Shown: positions 17,313-26,614 of the stretch, piece by piece
Position numbering within the stretch: position 1 is the first letter of the stretch
How the letters are laid out: the number at the start of each line of letters is the position of its first letter
Assembly: GCA_013288705.1 (NCBI GenBank)
Contig: JABDBI010000005.1
Coordinates: 32,072 to 96,071 of the forward strand
DNA length: 64,000 bases
From: Methanobacteriota archaeon
GTDB lineage: Bacteria > Myxococcota > UBA727 > JABDBI01
Direction of reading: 5' to 3'
The notes under the pieces: generated by a model
Seen by the model: only the letters and a program-made list of their open reading frames with translations
Told to the model about the DNA's origin: nothing
Database searches by the model: none
Made by a program: the position numbers and the translations under genes

Positions 17313-19997
17313 ATGCTGAATTTACAATTCCAAACAGTAGATGCTCTATTTCGCGACAGCGTCCGGCGCTCGCCTAAAAAAGTGTTTTTGCGTTCTGCAG
17401 ATTGTCGAGGTGACACCACCTATGCACAAGCTGCAATCCGCGTTGCCGAAACCATTCATCGTTTGCAACAGTTAGGTTTTGTGCGCGGCGATAAAATCAT
17501 TATTTATGCAGACGACGTGGTCGACTCAATTTATCTACTGCTCGCTGCCTTTCATTTAGGGGTCCTTCCAATCCCTCTCGCTCCTTCGTTCTCCGTCGAC
17601 TACATTCGTGGCGTTGCCAAACGTACAGAGGCCAAGGGATTTTGGGCGCGCGCCATCGATGCAGCGCGGCTTCAACAGAGCGGTTTGCCGACTGTGTGCT
17701 TGGATGTGCAGACCAATGTAGGTCTAGACCAGGCATTCGAACTGATGGCCGCTGTGGCAAGCCATCACGGCGTGCAAGATGCCCTCGTCATCACGCCCAC
17801 ATCGGGTTCTACCGGTGAGCCGAAATTGCCCATCTGGAGCCATGCGCAACTGCAGCGAGCGGGGCACAATCTCTGCCAAGCCCTGGGATGGACGTCGCAA
17901 GATCCTGGTCGTGCTCTCGTGGCGAATGCCCTGACACATGGACTAGGCCTGACGCTGCTGTCCGCGATTCTCGAGGTGGGCGCCGAGGCCTGCATTCCCA
18001 GTCAGCGTGACGTCAACACGCCGCTTTGCGAGGCGCGTGAATTGGATTTTACCTATAGCTTTATGACACCGCGCGTTATTCGCTCGTTGCATCAGCAGTA
18101 CATAGATTTAAGTGACTCGAGCGAGCCCTTTCTGGGGCCGAGCGTACGCGCGATTGGTTTTGCGGGCGCGCCACCGCCGGTGGAGCTGTTTCCATTTCTC
18201 GAAGAACACGGAATTGAGCCCGTGGATATTTGGGGATCGAGCGAGACCGGCAATGTTGCAGGTAGTACCAAAGGTGATTGGCGATCGGGTCTATTGCGTC
18301 CCTTCGATGGAATCGACATTTCTCGAAGCACAACCAGTGAGCTGATGTTGCGCGCGTCGCATCTTTTTCTCGGATACTACGGCGACGAGGCATCCACAGC
18401 GAAGGCTTATACGTCCGACGGCCAATATCACAGTGGTGACGTCGGCGAGTTGACGCCTGAAGGACTGCTGCATCTCACCGGCCGTGTGGCTGATGTCTTT
18501 AATACATTCGAGGGATCTAACGTCTATCCAGGCCGTATTGAAAACATGCTTGAAGCAATACCTTTGATTGACCAAGCGATACTCATCGGCGATAGACGAC
18601 CTTATTGTTCAGCTCTTCTATCGGTGAAAGAACATATCGATCAGAATTTATATGCAACTGTTCAAGCAGAGTTAGACTCGATCAACAAGAAGCTTGAAAG
18701 TATCGAGCAGGTTCAGCGTTTCTTGTTGCATGCGGGTCCATTTCCATCAGCCGCTTACGAATATGTTGGGTCGGCGCAAAAGGCAAAGCGAAATCGTGCG
18801 AACATCGAAGTCAATTTTGACGCAGAAATTAAAGTTCTCTACGCCGTGCGTCCGGGTGATTGGCGTCGGCGAAAAGGCCATGAGTTTCTCACCTACCCGG
18901 ATGTTGCAGAGTTGAATCACGTCCTCTCGCTGGTGAGGGCAAAGCCACCTCTCGTTGCACCGACGGATGTCGACCAACTCAAACAAGAACTCGCTGAAGC
19001 ACAACAGGGAAAGCGTTTTGTCTTGCAAGCGGGCGATTGCGCAGAAACGTTTAAGAGTTGCGAACCCCACGAGGTTTTGAAAAAAATAAATGGACTTCTC
19101 CATCTGTCAAACGTCTTGACCCAAGGGATGGGACTTCCCGTGACGGTCATGGGTCGGATGGCAGGTCAGTATGCAAAACCTCGCTCTAGTCTTTGCGAAA
19201 CACGAATCGTTGACGGTGTCTCGGTCACGTTGCCAAGTTACCTAGGGGATCTGGTCAATGATGTTGCCTTTACAGCAGAAGCTCGTCGCTTCGACGTAAG
19301 GCGACTACTGCGTGCAGCCGAACATGCTGCGTTGACGCTGAATCAAATGCGAGCATCGGCATCAAGCAGCAACGTGTTTGTATGCCACGAAGGCTTAAAC
19401 TTATATTATGAATCGGCTCAAATTCGTGATGGCTACGACTTGTCCACGCATATGCCGTGGATTGGTGAACGACATCGGGGAATCGACGGGGCTCATGTTG
19501 AATTCTATAGCGTGATTAAAAATCCGGTTGGCGTTAAACTTGGTCCGAACAGCAAACCAGACGACGTGTTGCGCCTTTGTGAAAGACTCAACCCCAGTAA
19601 TGAACCTGGCAAAATGGTTCTCATCACGCGCATGGGCGCCACTGCCATTGAGCGTGCACTACCGCCCTTGTTGACGACTGTACGCGACGCGGGAATCCAT
19701 GTGTTGTGGGTTTGTGACCCCATGCACGGCAACACCTATGTGACTGCGCACGGCACCAAAACTCGGCGCATCACGGATATTCTTGCGGAAGCGAAGAGTG
19801 CTGCGAGCATTTGCGCCGCCGCGGGAAGTTGGCTCGGGGGGCTGCATTTAGAAATCTCTCCGGATGACGTCACGGAGTGCGTGGGGGTCCATGTCGAGGA
19901 AGCCGATCTCCACAAAAATTATACGAGCGCCTGTGACCCACGCCTTAATCCTGCTCAAAGCTTCGAGGTCGTGCACAGTTTCTCGCAGGGAGGGTAA
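17313..19997 (+). CDS. Adenylate-forming ligase fused to class II DAHP synthase
   Basis: This 894-residue fusion starts with an acyl-activating AMP ligase (about 1-510). It has the core T-S-G-S-T-G-E-P-K at 163-171, W-G-S-S-E-T-G, H-S-G-D-V-G-E and L-T-G-R-V-A-D. A class II DAHP synthase follows (about 515-894) with L-Q-A-G-D-C-A-E-T-F, G-R-M-A-G-Q-Y-A-K-P-R-S, H-M-P-W-I-G-E-R, C-D-P-M-H-G-N-T and V-T-E-C. The synthase condenses PEP and erythrose-4-phosphate, the first step of the shikimate route. It lacks the long N-terminal extension of housekeeping plant/mycobacterial forms, as in antibiotic-cluster enzymes. An in-frame ATG at 17199 would run through the REP repeat. The ATG used has no clear ribosome site. 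Confidence 0.88.
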   Translation: MLNLQFQTVDALFRDSVRRSPKKVFLRSADCRGDTTYAQAAIRVAETIHRLQQLGFVRGDKIIIYADDVVDSIYLLLAAFHLGVLPIPLAPSFSVDYIRGVAKRTEAKGFWARAIDAARLQQSGLPTVCLDVQTNVGLDQAFELMAAVASHHGVQDALVITPTSGSTGEPKLPIWSHAQLQRAGHNLCQALGWTSQDPGRALVANALTHGLGLTLLSAILEVGAEACIPSQRDVNTPLCEARELDFTYSFMTPRVIRSLHQQYIDLSDSSEPFLGPSVRAIGFAGAPPPVELFPFLEEHGIEPVDIWGSSETGNVAGSTKGDWRSGLLRPFDGIDISRSTTSELMLRASHLFLGYYGDEASTAKAYTSDGQYHSGDVGELTPEGLLHLTGRVADVFNTFEGSNVYPGRIENMLEAIPLIDQAILIGDRRPYCSALLSVKEHIDQNLYATVQAELDSINKKLESIEQVQRFLLHAGPFPSAAYEYVGSAQKAKRNRANIEVNFDAEIKVLYAVRPGDWRRRKGHEFLTYPDVAELNHVLSLVRAKPPLVAPTDVDQLKQELAEAQQGKRFVLQAGDCAETFKSCEPHEVLKKINGLLHLSNVLTQGMGLPVTVMGRMAGQYAKPRSSLCETRIVDGVSVTLPSYLGDLVNDVAFTAEARRFDVRRLLRAAEHAALTLNQMRASASSSNVFVCHEGLNLYYESAQIRDGYDLSTHMPWIGERHRGIDGAHVEFYSVIKNPVGVKLGPNSKPDDVLRLCERLNPSNEPGKMVLITRMGATAIERALPPLLTTVRDAGIHVLWVCDPMHGNTYVTAHGTKTRRITDILAEAKSAASICAAAGSWLGGLHLEISPDDVTECVGVHVEEADLHKNYTSACDPRLNPAQSFEVVHSFSQGG

Positions 19998-19999
19998 AC

Positions 20000-20956
20000 A
20001 TGCACGCACAAGATTTGAAACTTCTCGAGAAGATGGCTGCCACCTGGCCCAAACGTGCAACCGTGCGAGCAGACTTTTCTAGATATGCGGAAGAATATAC
20101 CGACCCTGAGCGACGTGATTACCCACTTGAGCTTCTGCCATTTCGGGATCACCCGGGCTATCTGTCGGTTTCGCCCGAACAAAAACAGCGCATCGATACC
20201 TGGGCATGGTTGGTTTACAACGACAGGACCATTCAAAGCGAAGAATATCTCGCGAATCCAGCCTTCACGTGCGTGATGCACGACGTGTTTCCCGGGGCTG
20301 ACCCACTGCCCTTGCGCCAAGCTGTACAACAATGCTTGATAGACGAACACTTTCATACTTTCATGCATCTGACGGCGGTGGCTGAAACTAGGCAATTTAG
20401 GCACATGCATGAAACATTGAACTGCCCCCTCACCATTACCTACCGATGTCTGAAAGAAGCGCAGGAACAAGCACCAGAGTTGTGGCAAAAACAGCTTTTG
20501 ACTTTGGTATTTGGTATCGTCGCAGAAGTCAGCGTGAAGGCGTATCTCAATTTGATTGCTCAGAATGAAGAGATTCAGCCTAAGCACAAGATGGTAGCGC
20601 TATTTCATAACCGCGACGAATCGGCGCACGGGCAAATTTTGGTGCCTGTGGCCAAGCGCCTTTGGTCATTCATGAACAACGCGCGGCGAGATTTTTTTAT
20701 ACGTGCTTTACCCAAAGCCCTTTCTGCGTTTATGGCCCAGGATTTCTCCGCGTGGTTAGCCATATTACAGCATGAGGAGGTACCGAAAGCGCAGGATATT
20801 ATCGCCGACTGCCAACAACAAGCAGAGCAAAGCAAAATTCTGGTACGCGATGTCTCCGGCATTCGCCAACTCACAGACGAACTGGATATTACAGAGCGCC
20901 TTGATTTCGACTTTTCTTTATATCAGGCTGCGGAGACTCCATGCGCACACTCATAA
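20000..20956 (+). CDS. AurF-type diiron N-oxygenase (p-aminobenzoate N-oxygenase family)
   Basis: This 318-residue enzyme should oxidise an aryl amine to hydroxylamine, nitroso or nitro. The likely iron ligands are Glu81, Glu116, His119 (D-E-H-F-H), Glu176, and His203/Glu207/His210 (H-N-R-D-E-S-A-H). The gaps between them (35, 3, 57, 27, 4, 3) equal those I recall for AurF (E101, E136, H139, E196, H223, E227, H230), offset by exactly 20. The gene begins two bases after the DAHP synthase fusion with a GGGAGGG site, and its end overlaps the PabA-PabB gene. Neighbouring PABA synthesis genes point to p-aminobenzoate or a derivative as substrate. Confidence 0.9.
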   Translation: MHAQDLKLLEKMAATWPKRATVRADFSRYAEEYTDPERRDYPLELLPFRDHPGYLSVSPEQKQRIDTWAWLVYNDRTIQSEEYLANPAFTCVMHDVFPGADPLPLRQAVQQCLIDEHFHTFMHLTAVAETRQFRHMHETLNCPLTITYRCLKEAQEQAPELWQKQLLTLVFGIVAEVSVKAYLNLIAQNEEIQPKHKMVALFHNRDESAHGQILVPVAKRLWSFMNNARRDFFIRALPKALSAFMAQDFSAWLAILQHEEVPKAQDIIADCQQQAEQSKILVRDVSGIRQLTDELDITERLDFDFSLYQAAETPCAHS

Positions 20957-23082
20957 TTGACAACTATGATTCTTTTACCTTTAACTTGTTCCAATTAATT
21001 GCGACGATTAACGGCGAAGAACCGCTTGTGGTGCGTAATGACCAACTGACGTGGGAAGAATTGCAACACCAGCCATATGATAATATTGTCATTTCTCCCG
21101 GGCCTGGTACGCCGGAGCGAGACGCGGACTTTGGTATTTGCAAACAGGCATTGCAAAGCGCACAGGTACCAACCTTAGGTGTATGCTTGGGTCATCAGGG
21201 CATGGGTTTTATCTATGGTGCCGAGGTCTCACACGCACCTGAGCCGATGCATGGGCGTCTCAGCGCTGTATACCACGACGACTCTGAACTCTGGCAAGGA
21301 ATCCCGCAGGGATTTAAGGTCGTTCGTTATCATTCACTGATGTTAGAAAATAGGTTGCAAGATCCTCTGAGGCGCACTGCCTGGACGGAGGATGGTATTT
21401 TGATGGGGATGCGACACGCTGAGCTGCCGCTTTGGGGGGTTCAATTTCACCCCGAATCCATTTGCACTGAATATGGCGACCAGCTGCTTAAAAACTTTCG
21501 TGATCTGACGCACAAGTTTGGATCGAAGCGAAGCACAGTGGCGTTAAGCAGTGGCTTATCGGTCGTTCCTTGCGCACCGCAGGCTACAGTCGAGGCACAC
21601 GTGCCGCTGTCTGTGCAACTGCGCCGCCTTGCGATCACGGCGGAGCCAGATGACATTTATGCGACTGTCACGAACGGGGCTTCGCACACATTTTGGCTAG
21701 ACTCCAGCCGTGCGGAAAAAGGCCTTTCGCGCTTTTCGTTTATGGGTGCGAGCGGCGGACCGAACAGTTTATTTGTATCTTATAATGCCACGACAGGGCA
21801 GATTACCGAAACAAAAGGTGACTCGACGCGGATTTTGCATGAGTCTATCTACACCTACTTAGATCGTGAATTACGCCGACGTCATTTTGTGAACGCCGAC
21901 TTGCCCTTCGATTTCAATGGCGGATTTGTGGGCTATTTTGGCTATGAGTTAAAGGTTGAAGCGGGCGCCACGCACCGAAATCCTTGTCGATATCCAGACG
22001 CCATGTTTCTTTTGGCCGATCGCTTTGTCGCGCTTGATCATACGGAAGGTGCATTTTATCTCGTCAGTCTTTGTAAACCTGGCGAGGAAGCCGACGCCAA
22101 GACATGGCTCGACGACATGGAGCAAAAAATCGCGCATACAAGGCCGAGTGCACGAAGCGTCACAGACCATTTAGAACCCATCACTTTTGAGCTTGCACGC
22201 ACCAGGGAAGAATACTTGGGTGATATTCTGCGCTGTCAGGAACTGATTCGAGACGGTGAGACTTATGAAGTATGTCTCACCAATCGTATCCATACCAGCG
22301 CCGTGCCGGATGCCTTGGCACTATACAAAGTTCTGCGCCACGTTAACCCTGCCCCCTATGCCGCGTTCCTGAACTTTGGTGACATGGTGGTACTCAGTTC
22401 ATCGCCTGAACGTTTTTTAAACATGGACCGCGATCGAAACGTAGAGACAAAACCCATTAAGGGAACGAGACCTCGCGGAGCAACAGCCGAAGAGGACTCC
22501 GTGATTAAAGCGGATCTCGCTTGTCACGAGAAAGATCGGTCTGAAAATTTGATGATTGTCGATCTTCTGCGCAATGACCTTGGCATTGTTTGCGAAGTCG
22601 GTAGTGTTCACGTGCCAAAACTGATGGATGTGGAAACCTATGAAACGGTGCACCAGCTGGTGTCAACTGTTCGAGGTCGCCTGCGCCCGGGTTTGAACGC
22701 AGTCGATTATGTGCGTCATTCCTTTCCGGGGGGCTCCATGACAGGTGCACCCAAGTTGAGAACGATGAACATCATTGATACGTTAGAAACCGAAGCACGG
22801 GGTGTTTATTCTGGATCGATTGGTTTTCTGGCGTTCAATGGAACGGCAGATTTGAACATCGTGATTCGGACGCTGGTACAGACACCGAGCGCAACAACCA
22901 TTGGAGTGGGAGGTGCCATCGTGATTCTTTCTGATCCGGAGGCCGAGTTTGAGGAGACTTTGGTGAAGGCGCGTGCACTGATTCGGGCGGTACTGCAAAG
23001 CGTTCGCAAATCTAGTGATCCCGAAGTATGTGAAAACGTGTTAGCACAGCTGCGTGCTACAGGTCGTGCGGTGGTTTCATGA
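20941..23082 (+). CDS. pabAB: Fused aminodeoxychorismate synthase (PabA-PabB)
   Basis: This 713-residue fusion converts chorismate and glutamine to 4-amino-4-deoxychorismate. Residues 1-190 are the glutaminase, with P-G-P-G-T-P, nucleophile Cys82 in G-V-C-L-G-H-Q-G and the His170/Glu172 pair. Residues 220-700 are the chorismate-binding part. The signature P-I-K-G-T at 505-509 has Lys, which marks ADC synthase; anthranilate synthases have P-I-A-G-T. F-N-G-G-F-V-G-Y-F-G-Y-E-L is also PabB-like. The start lies within the N-oxygenase gene behind GGAGA. Such fusions are frequent in antibiotic clusters that need PABA. Confidence 0.93.
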   Translation: MRTLIIDNYDSFTFNLFQLIATINGEEPLVVRNDQLTWEELQHQPYDNIVISPGPGTPERDADFGICKQALQSAQVPTLGVCLGHQGMGFIYGAEVSHAPEPMHGRLSAVYHDDSELWQGIPQGFKVVRYHSLMLENRLQDPLRRTAWTEDGILMGMRHAELPLWGVQFHPESICTEYGDQLLKNFRDLTHKFGSKRSTVALSSGLSVVPCAPQATVEAHVPLSVQLRRLAITAEPDDIYATVTNGASHTFWLDSSRAEKGLSRFSFMGASGGPNSLFVSYNATTGQITETKGDSTRILHESIYTYLDRELRRRHFVNADLPFDFNGGFVGYFGYELKVEAGATHRNPCRYPDAMFLLADRFVALDHTEGAFYLVSLCKPGEEADAKTWLDDMEQKIAHTRPSARSVTDHLEPITFELARTREEYLGDILRCQELIRDGETYEVCLTNRIHTSAVPDALALYKVLRHVNPAPYAAFLNFGDMVVLSSSPERFLNMDRDRNVETKPIKGTRPRGATAEEDSVIKADLACHEKDRSENLMIVDLLRNDLGIVCEVGSVHVPKLMDVETYETVHQLVSTVRGRLRPGLNAVDYVRHSFPGGSMTGAPKLRTMNIIDTLETEARGVYSGSIGFLAFNGTADLNIVIRTLVQTPSATTIGVGGAIVILSDPEAEFEETLVKARALIRAVLQSVRKSSDPEVCENVLAQLRATGRAVVS

Positions 23083-23849
23083 TGTTGTCAACAGTGCCCT
23101 TTAACGCGCCGGTGGTCGAGCGAGGCGTCGGATTTTTTGAAACCATTCTTGTCGTTGGCACACGCATGGTGCATTTCTCTGAACATGTAAAGCGTCTTCA
23201 CGATACATTATCGCATCTTCAATTTCCTGCACCTTCCGACGAAGAATTGACCTCTGCCTGTCAGTTTTGCATTGACTCCGCTCAAAGAGAGCCAAATAAA
23301 GAAAGTGCACTGCGGCTCAGTTGGATTGCCGTGGGGCAGGACCTCGATGCGCGGAGCTCTTGGCGCCTCGATGTTTCCTTGCGAGATATTCCGCCGGCTA
23401 CTTTAAAGCGTCGCCTAGGCGCGCATGCCGTCACGCTTCCAGCGTCGTATCACCGCGATATGCCCACAGTCAAATCGACCAACTATCTGGTGTGTGTCTT
23501 GGGGTCGCGTTTTGCAAGTTCTCGCGGAGCCAATGAGGGTCTATTTATCTCGCCAGATGGAACCTATCTCGAAGGAACAGCGACCGGTTTGTTGGCATGG
23601 AACGAAGGAACTTTGGCGGCACCCAAAGGCGAATTTCTCCCAAGCGTGACTGTTCGCGCTTTCATCGATGGGGAGATTTCAAGAAAGCCTCTCACGAGAG
23701 CGGATTTGCAAAAGGGTACAGTTCTTTTGGGCTCGCTCACCACGGCGGCACCGCTGCTATCGATTGACGGACTACCTTGTGAACAGCCGGTGGCAATGCT
23801 GCGGCGCATTGCCGAATTTAACGAGAGGATTCTAGGGCTCGCTCTCTAG
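23079..23849 (+). CDS. pabC: Class IV aminotransferase fold, PabC-like ADC lyase
   Basis: This 256-residue PLP enzyme should release pyruvate from aminodeoxychorismate to give p-aminobenzoate. It has the early R-G-V-G-F-F-E-T-I motif, the PLP-binding Lys in T-V-K-S-T-N-Y-L and the later E-G-T-A-T-G-L-L-A turn, where ADC lyases and branched-chain aminotransferases normally show E-G-x-x-x-N. It overlaps the PabA-PabB stop (ATGATG), which makes ADC lyase far more likely than an amino acid transaminase. Its own stop overlaps the convergent HNH gene by 18 bases. It is the last gene of the cluster. Confidence 0.85.
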   Translation: MMLSTVPFNAPVVERGVGFFETILVVGTRMVHFSEHVKRLHDTLSHLQFPAPSDEELTSACQFCIDSAQREPNKESALRLSWIAVGQDLDARSSWRLDVSLRDIPPATLKRRLGAHAVTLPASYHRDMPTVKSTNYLVCVLGSRFASSRGANEGLFISPDGTYLEGTATGLLAWNEGTLAAPKGEFLPSVTVRAFIDGEISRKPLTRADLQKGTVLLGSLTTAAPLLSIDGLPCEQPVAMLRRIAEFNERILGLAL

Positions 23850-24500
23850 CTCGGTATTCCAATAGCTTGCCGATGCCGGATCCAAAAATGGTGCCCATTC
23901 CTTATACAAGATGCGCTTGCCCTGACGGTGGGTAAACTCGCCAACAAACGATGTCCACCATTCCGGTTTGTATGGCGCCGCAAGCAGCTGGATACCCGCC
24001 TGCTTGGGTGTACGCGCTGCCTTGGCAAGATTACAGGGCAAGCAGCAACATACCACATTTTCCCAAGTGGTTTTACCACCCTGACTGCGCGGAATCACGT
24101 GATCGAGATTCAGCCTCTCGCGTGGCAACTTTTTCGCGCAATACTGGCACGTAAAACCATCGCGCATAAAAATATTTTGCCGGCTGAAGCGGATGCCATG
24201 AAAAGGCGTGCGGTCATAGAGCTGCAACATCACAATACGCGGTACCCGTAATACCCGCGAGGGTGTGTGTACAACGTCGTGATGAAATTCTGCAGAGAGT
24301 GCTGACCACGAGCTAAAATCGAAAACACGCAATTCTTCGTCGAGCGCTGCTGCTGCACCCGTTACCAGCAAGTGAAAAGCGCGCCTTGCTCGCGTGATGG
24401 AAATAGGATGAAATTGGCGGTTTAAAACAAGAACATGTGCATCAAGACCACTGTGACCCTGGTTTGCCATCAAACCATTATCGCACAGACCATTTTCCAA
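23832..24500 (-). CDS. HNH endonuclease family protein
   Basis: This protein of 222 residues is typical of the bacterial HNH proteins that start with V-L-V-L-N-R-x-F-x-P-I-S. The nuclease core has C-Q-Y-C, then L-N-L-D-H-V-I-P-R-S-Q-G-G, and finally N-V-V-C-C-C-L-P-C-N, giving the zinc Cys pairs and the HNH catalytic His. Members are widespread outside mobile elements and their role is unclear. An ATG at 24470 is an alternative start; neither has a clear ribosome site. It diverges from the kinase gene. Confidence 0.85.
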   Translation of the reverse strand: MENGLCDNGLMANQGHSGLDAHVLVLNRQFHPISITRARRAFHLLVTGAAAALDEELRVFDFSSWSALSAEFHHDVVHTPSRVLRVPRIVMLQLYDRTPFHGIRFSRQNIFMRDGFTCQYCAKKLPRERLNLDHVIPRSQGGKTTWENVVCCCLPCNLAKAARTPKQAGIQLLAAPYKPEWWTSFVGEFTHRQGKRILYKEWAPFLDPASASYWNTELESEP

Positions 24501-24511
24501 TTACCAAAAAT

Positions 24512-26614
24512 ATGCAATTTATAAGCAACATGTGGACTTTGGCAACCCAATCGGCGCTCCTAGCCATTATTGTTTCGGCGGCAACAACAGCGGCATTATT
24601 GTTGCAGTCTCGACAAGATTTATATATTCGCTTTGCCGCATTTGCGCTCAGTGTAGGGACATTTTATTTCGCATTCTTGCTCAGCGAAATTTACCCCCAT
24701 CTGCGATACACAGATTCGTTTTGCTTTGTAGCTGGAGGCTTTGCCATCATTTTCACGGCCTCCTTTTTTGATGCGCTGGTGGGACATGCCGGGTTTTCGG
24801 GAAAAAAACGTCACCTAAAAACACACTATTTTGGCGTCTCTTTTATCGTTCTTGGCCTCACCCCCCTCGCCCATATCATTTGGGTGAAAATCGCTGTGGT
24901 CGTTGCCAGCGTTTTTTTGCTCAGCGCACGCGTGCGTATTCTTGCGCGCAAGGCCAAAGAAACAGAGAGCATCGCCGATGGCACAAGGCTACGCTATCTC
25001 GCCTATGCCGGTGCAATTGCTGTGCTGGCTTTTTGTCTAGACCTGGCCTCGCATGTCAACTTGCATGTGCCAGCCCTTGGTGGGGTGGTGGTGGCCATCT
25101 ATCTTTATTTCATCTGTCAAACTTTGCTGGTGAGCCGATTGCTCGACTTGCATGAGCTCTTTGGCAAGGCCGCCGTCTTTGGATCGCTCGCACTCATTTT
25201 AGCGTTGGTCTACGGCGTGCTGGTCATGTGGGCTGACTCTGAGCCTGGGCTTTTGCTTTTCAATACGTTGATTGCGTCGAGTCTGATCCTCATTTTGTTT
25301 GAGCCGCTTAAAACTTTTTTGGAGCAACAAACCATTCGCTTGTTTTTCCGTGAGCACTACACCTTTGGCCGAGATATCCGCCAGGCAGCCAGGCAACTTG
25401 CCACGTTTATTGAGCTTAATCCTGCGGTCGACTATGTGCTCGACCATATTTACGATAGCAAGCGTGCCACGCATGTGAGTATCTATATCCTCGAAGCCGA
25501 GGGGCTTGGTTTTGTTTTGCAAGGCCATCGCGGGCCAAAACCCGTCCAGCATTTGGAGAATCGTCAGCACCCAGTTTTGCTACGGCACATCCTCGAAGGC
25601 AGGCAGCCTATTTTGCGTGATTCTATTCAAGGAAAATTGCTGCGTCACAAAGCGCATGAGACGCAGGCTCTTTTTCGAAGTCTGGAACAAAAGCACAGCA
25701 ACACCCAAGACGAAGCCCTGCTTGCAGGGTTAAAAGCAATTTTGAGCGAACTGGTCATCCCCCTCAAAAACCAGAATAAGGTGGTTGGATTCTTGAGTTT
25801 GCAAGATGAGAGACTCACAGAAGCCTATACCAAAGACGAAATTGCGGCGCTCGCGCATCTGGGTGATCAGCTTGCCATCACCGTCGAAAATAGCCGCGTC
25901 TTTGCGGTGCTCAAAGAACGCGACCGTCTGGCTGCGCTCGGTGAGATGAGTGCAGGTCTCGCCCATGAAATTCGAAACCCTCTAGCGGCCATTAAAGGCG
26001 CAGCACAAGCACTAGACCCGAACAAAACGCCAGGAGATGAAACAGAATTGTTGCAAATCATTGTGGAAGAGGTCAATCGCTTAAACAAAGTAGTCACCGA
26101 GTTTCTGAGCTACGCGAAGCCTATGCGAAGCACATTTGCGCCCATTCATGTCAATGACACCGTCATCAAAACACTGCAGCTTCTCGAGCATGATTTGCCC
26201 GAAAGCGTGGAACTTAGGCTGGATTTGGCGACTGGCCTCCCAGAAATCAGTGGCGACGCCGAGCAACTTCGACAAGTGCTGATTAATCTGTTGATCAACG
26301 CCAAAGATGCCATGAATAACGAAGGCACGCTGCGCATTTTTACAAGACAGGCGCAAGAGGAGCGCAAAAAGGCGTTTATTGAGCTTGGCGTCGCAGATAG
26401 CGGACCGGGCGTTTCCGCTCGGCTTCGCGAAAAGATTTTCATTCCGTTTTTTACCACCAAGCAAAAAGGGACGGGGCTTGGACTTCCGCTGTGTCAGCGC
26501 ATCATACGTGACCACGGTGGCAACATTGAAGTACGTTCGGTGCAAGGGAAGGGATCCACATTTATTGTGCGTCTACCCACTTCACGCACTTTTGCAGAGG
26601 GTTTTCTCCAATGA
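24512..26614 (+). CDS. Membrane sensor histidine kinase with GAF domain
   Basis: This 700-residue kinase begins with about 270 residues of hydrophobic helices (seven or eight segments), then a GAF-like sensor region, then HisKA with the phosphorylated His near residue 485 in L-A-H-E-I-R-N-P-L. The ATPase domain shows N-L-L-I-N-A-K-D-A-M, D-S-G-P-G-V and G-T-G-L-G-L-P-L. The plan is like NtrB/AtoS-class kinases with a 7TM-type input, reminiscent of PrsK. It overlaps the response regulator gene by four bases, so they form a pair. An ATG at 24437 would add a non-hydrophobic leader. Confidence 0.9.
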   Translation: MQFISNMWTLATQSALLAIIVSAATTAALLLQSRQDLYIRFAAFALSVGTFYFAFLLSEIYPHLRYTDSFCFVAGGFAIIFTASFFDALVGHAGFSGKKRHLKTHYFGVSFIVLGLTPLAHIIWVKIAVVVASVFLLSARVRILARKAKETESIADGTRLRYLAYAGAIAVLAFCLDLASHVNLHVPALGGVVVAIYLYFICQTLLVSRLLDLHELFGKAAVFGSLALILALVYGVLVMWADSEPGLLLFNTLIASSLILILFEPLKTFLEQQTIRLFFREHYTFGRDIRQAARQLATFIELNPAVDYVLDHIYDSKRATHVSIYILEAEGLGFVLQGHRGPKPVQHLENRQHPVLLRHILEGRQPILRDSIQGKLLRHKAHETQALFRSLEQKHSNTQDEALLAGLKAILSELVIPLKNQNKVVGFLSLQDERLTEAYTKDEIAALAHLGDQLAITVENSRVFAVLKERDRLAALGEMSAGLAHEIRNPLAAIKGAAQALDPNKTPGDETELLQIIVEEVNRLNKVVTEFLSYAKPMRSTFAPIHVNDTVIKTLQLLEHDLPESVELRLDLATGLPEISGDAEQLRQVLINLLINAKDAMNNEGTLRIFTRQAQEERKKAFIELGVADSGPGVSARLREKIFIPFFTTKQKGTGLGLPLCQRIIRDHGGNIEVRSVQGKGSTFIVRLPTSRTFAEGFLQ

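Noticed and set aside
20941..23082. Anthranilate synthase (TrpG-TrpE fusion)
   Set aside because: The P-I-K-G-T motif has Lys as in PabB, not Ala as in TrpE, and a PabC-like gene follows directly.
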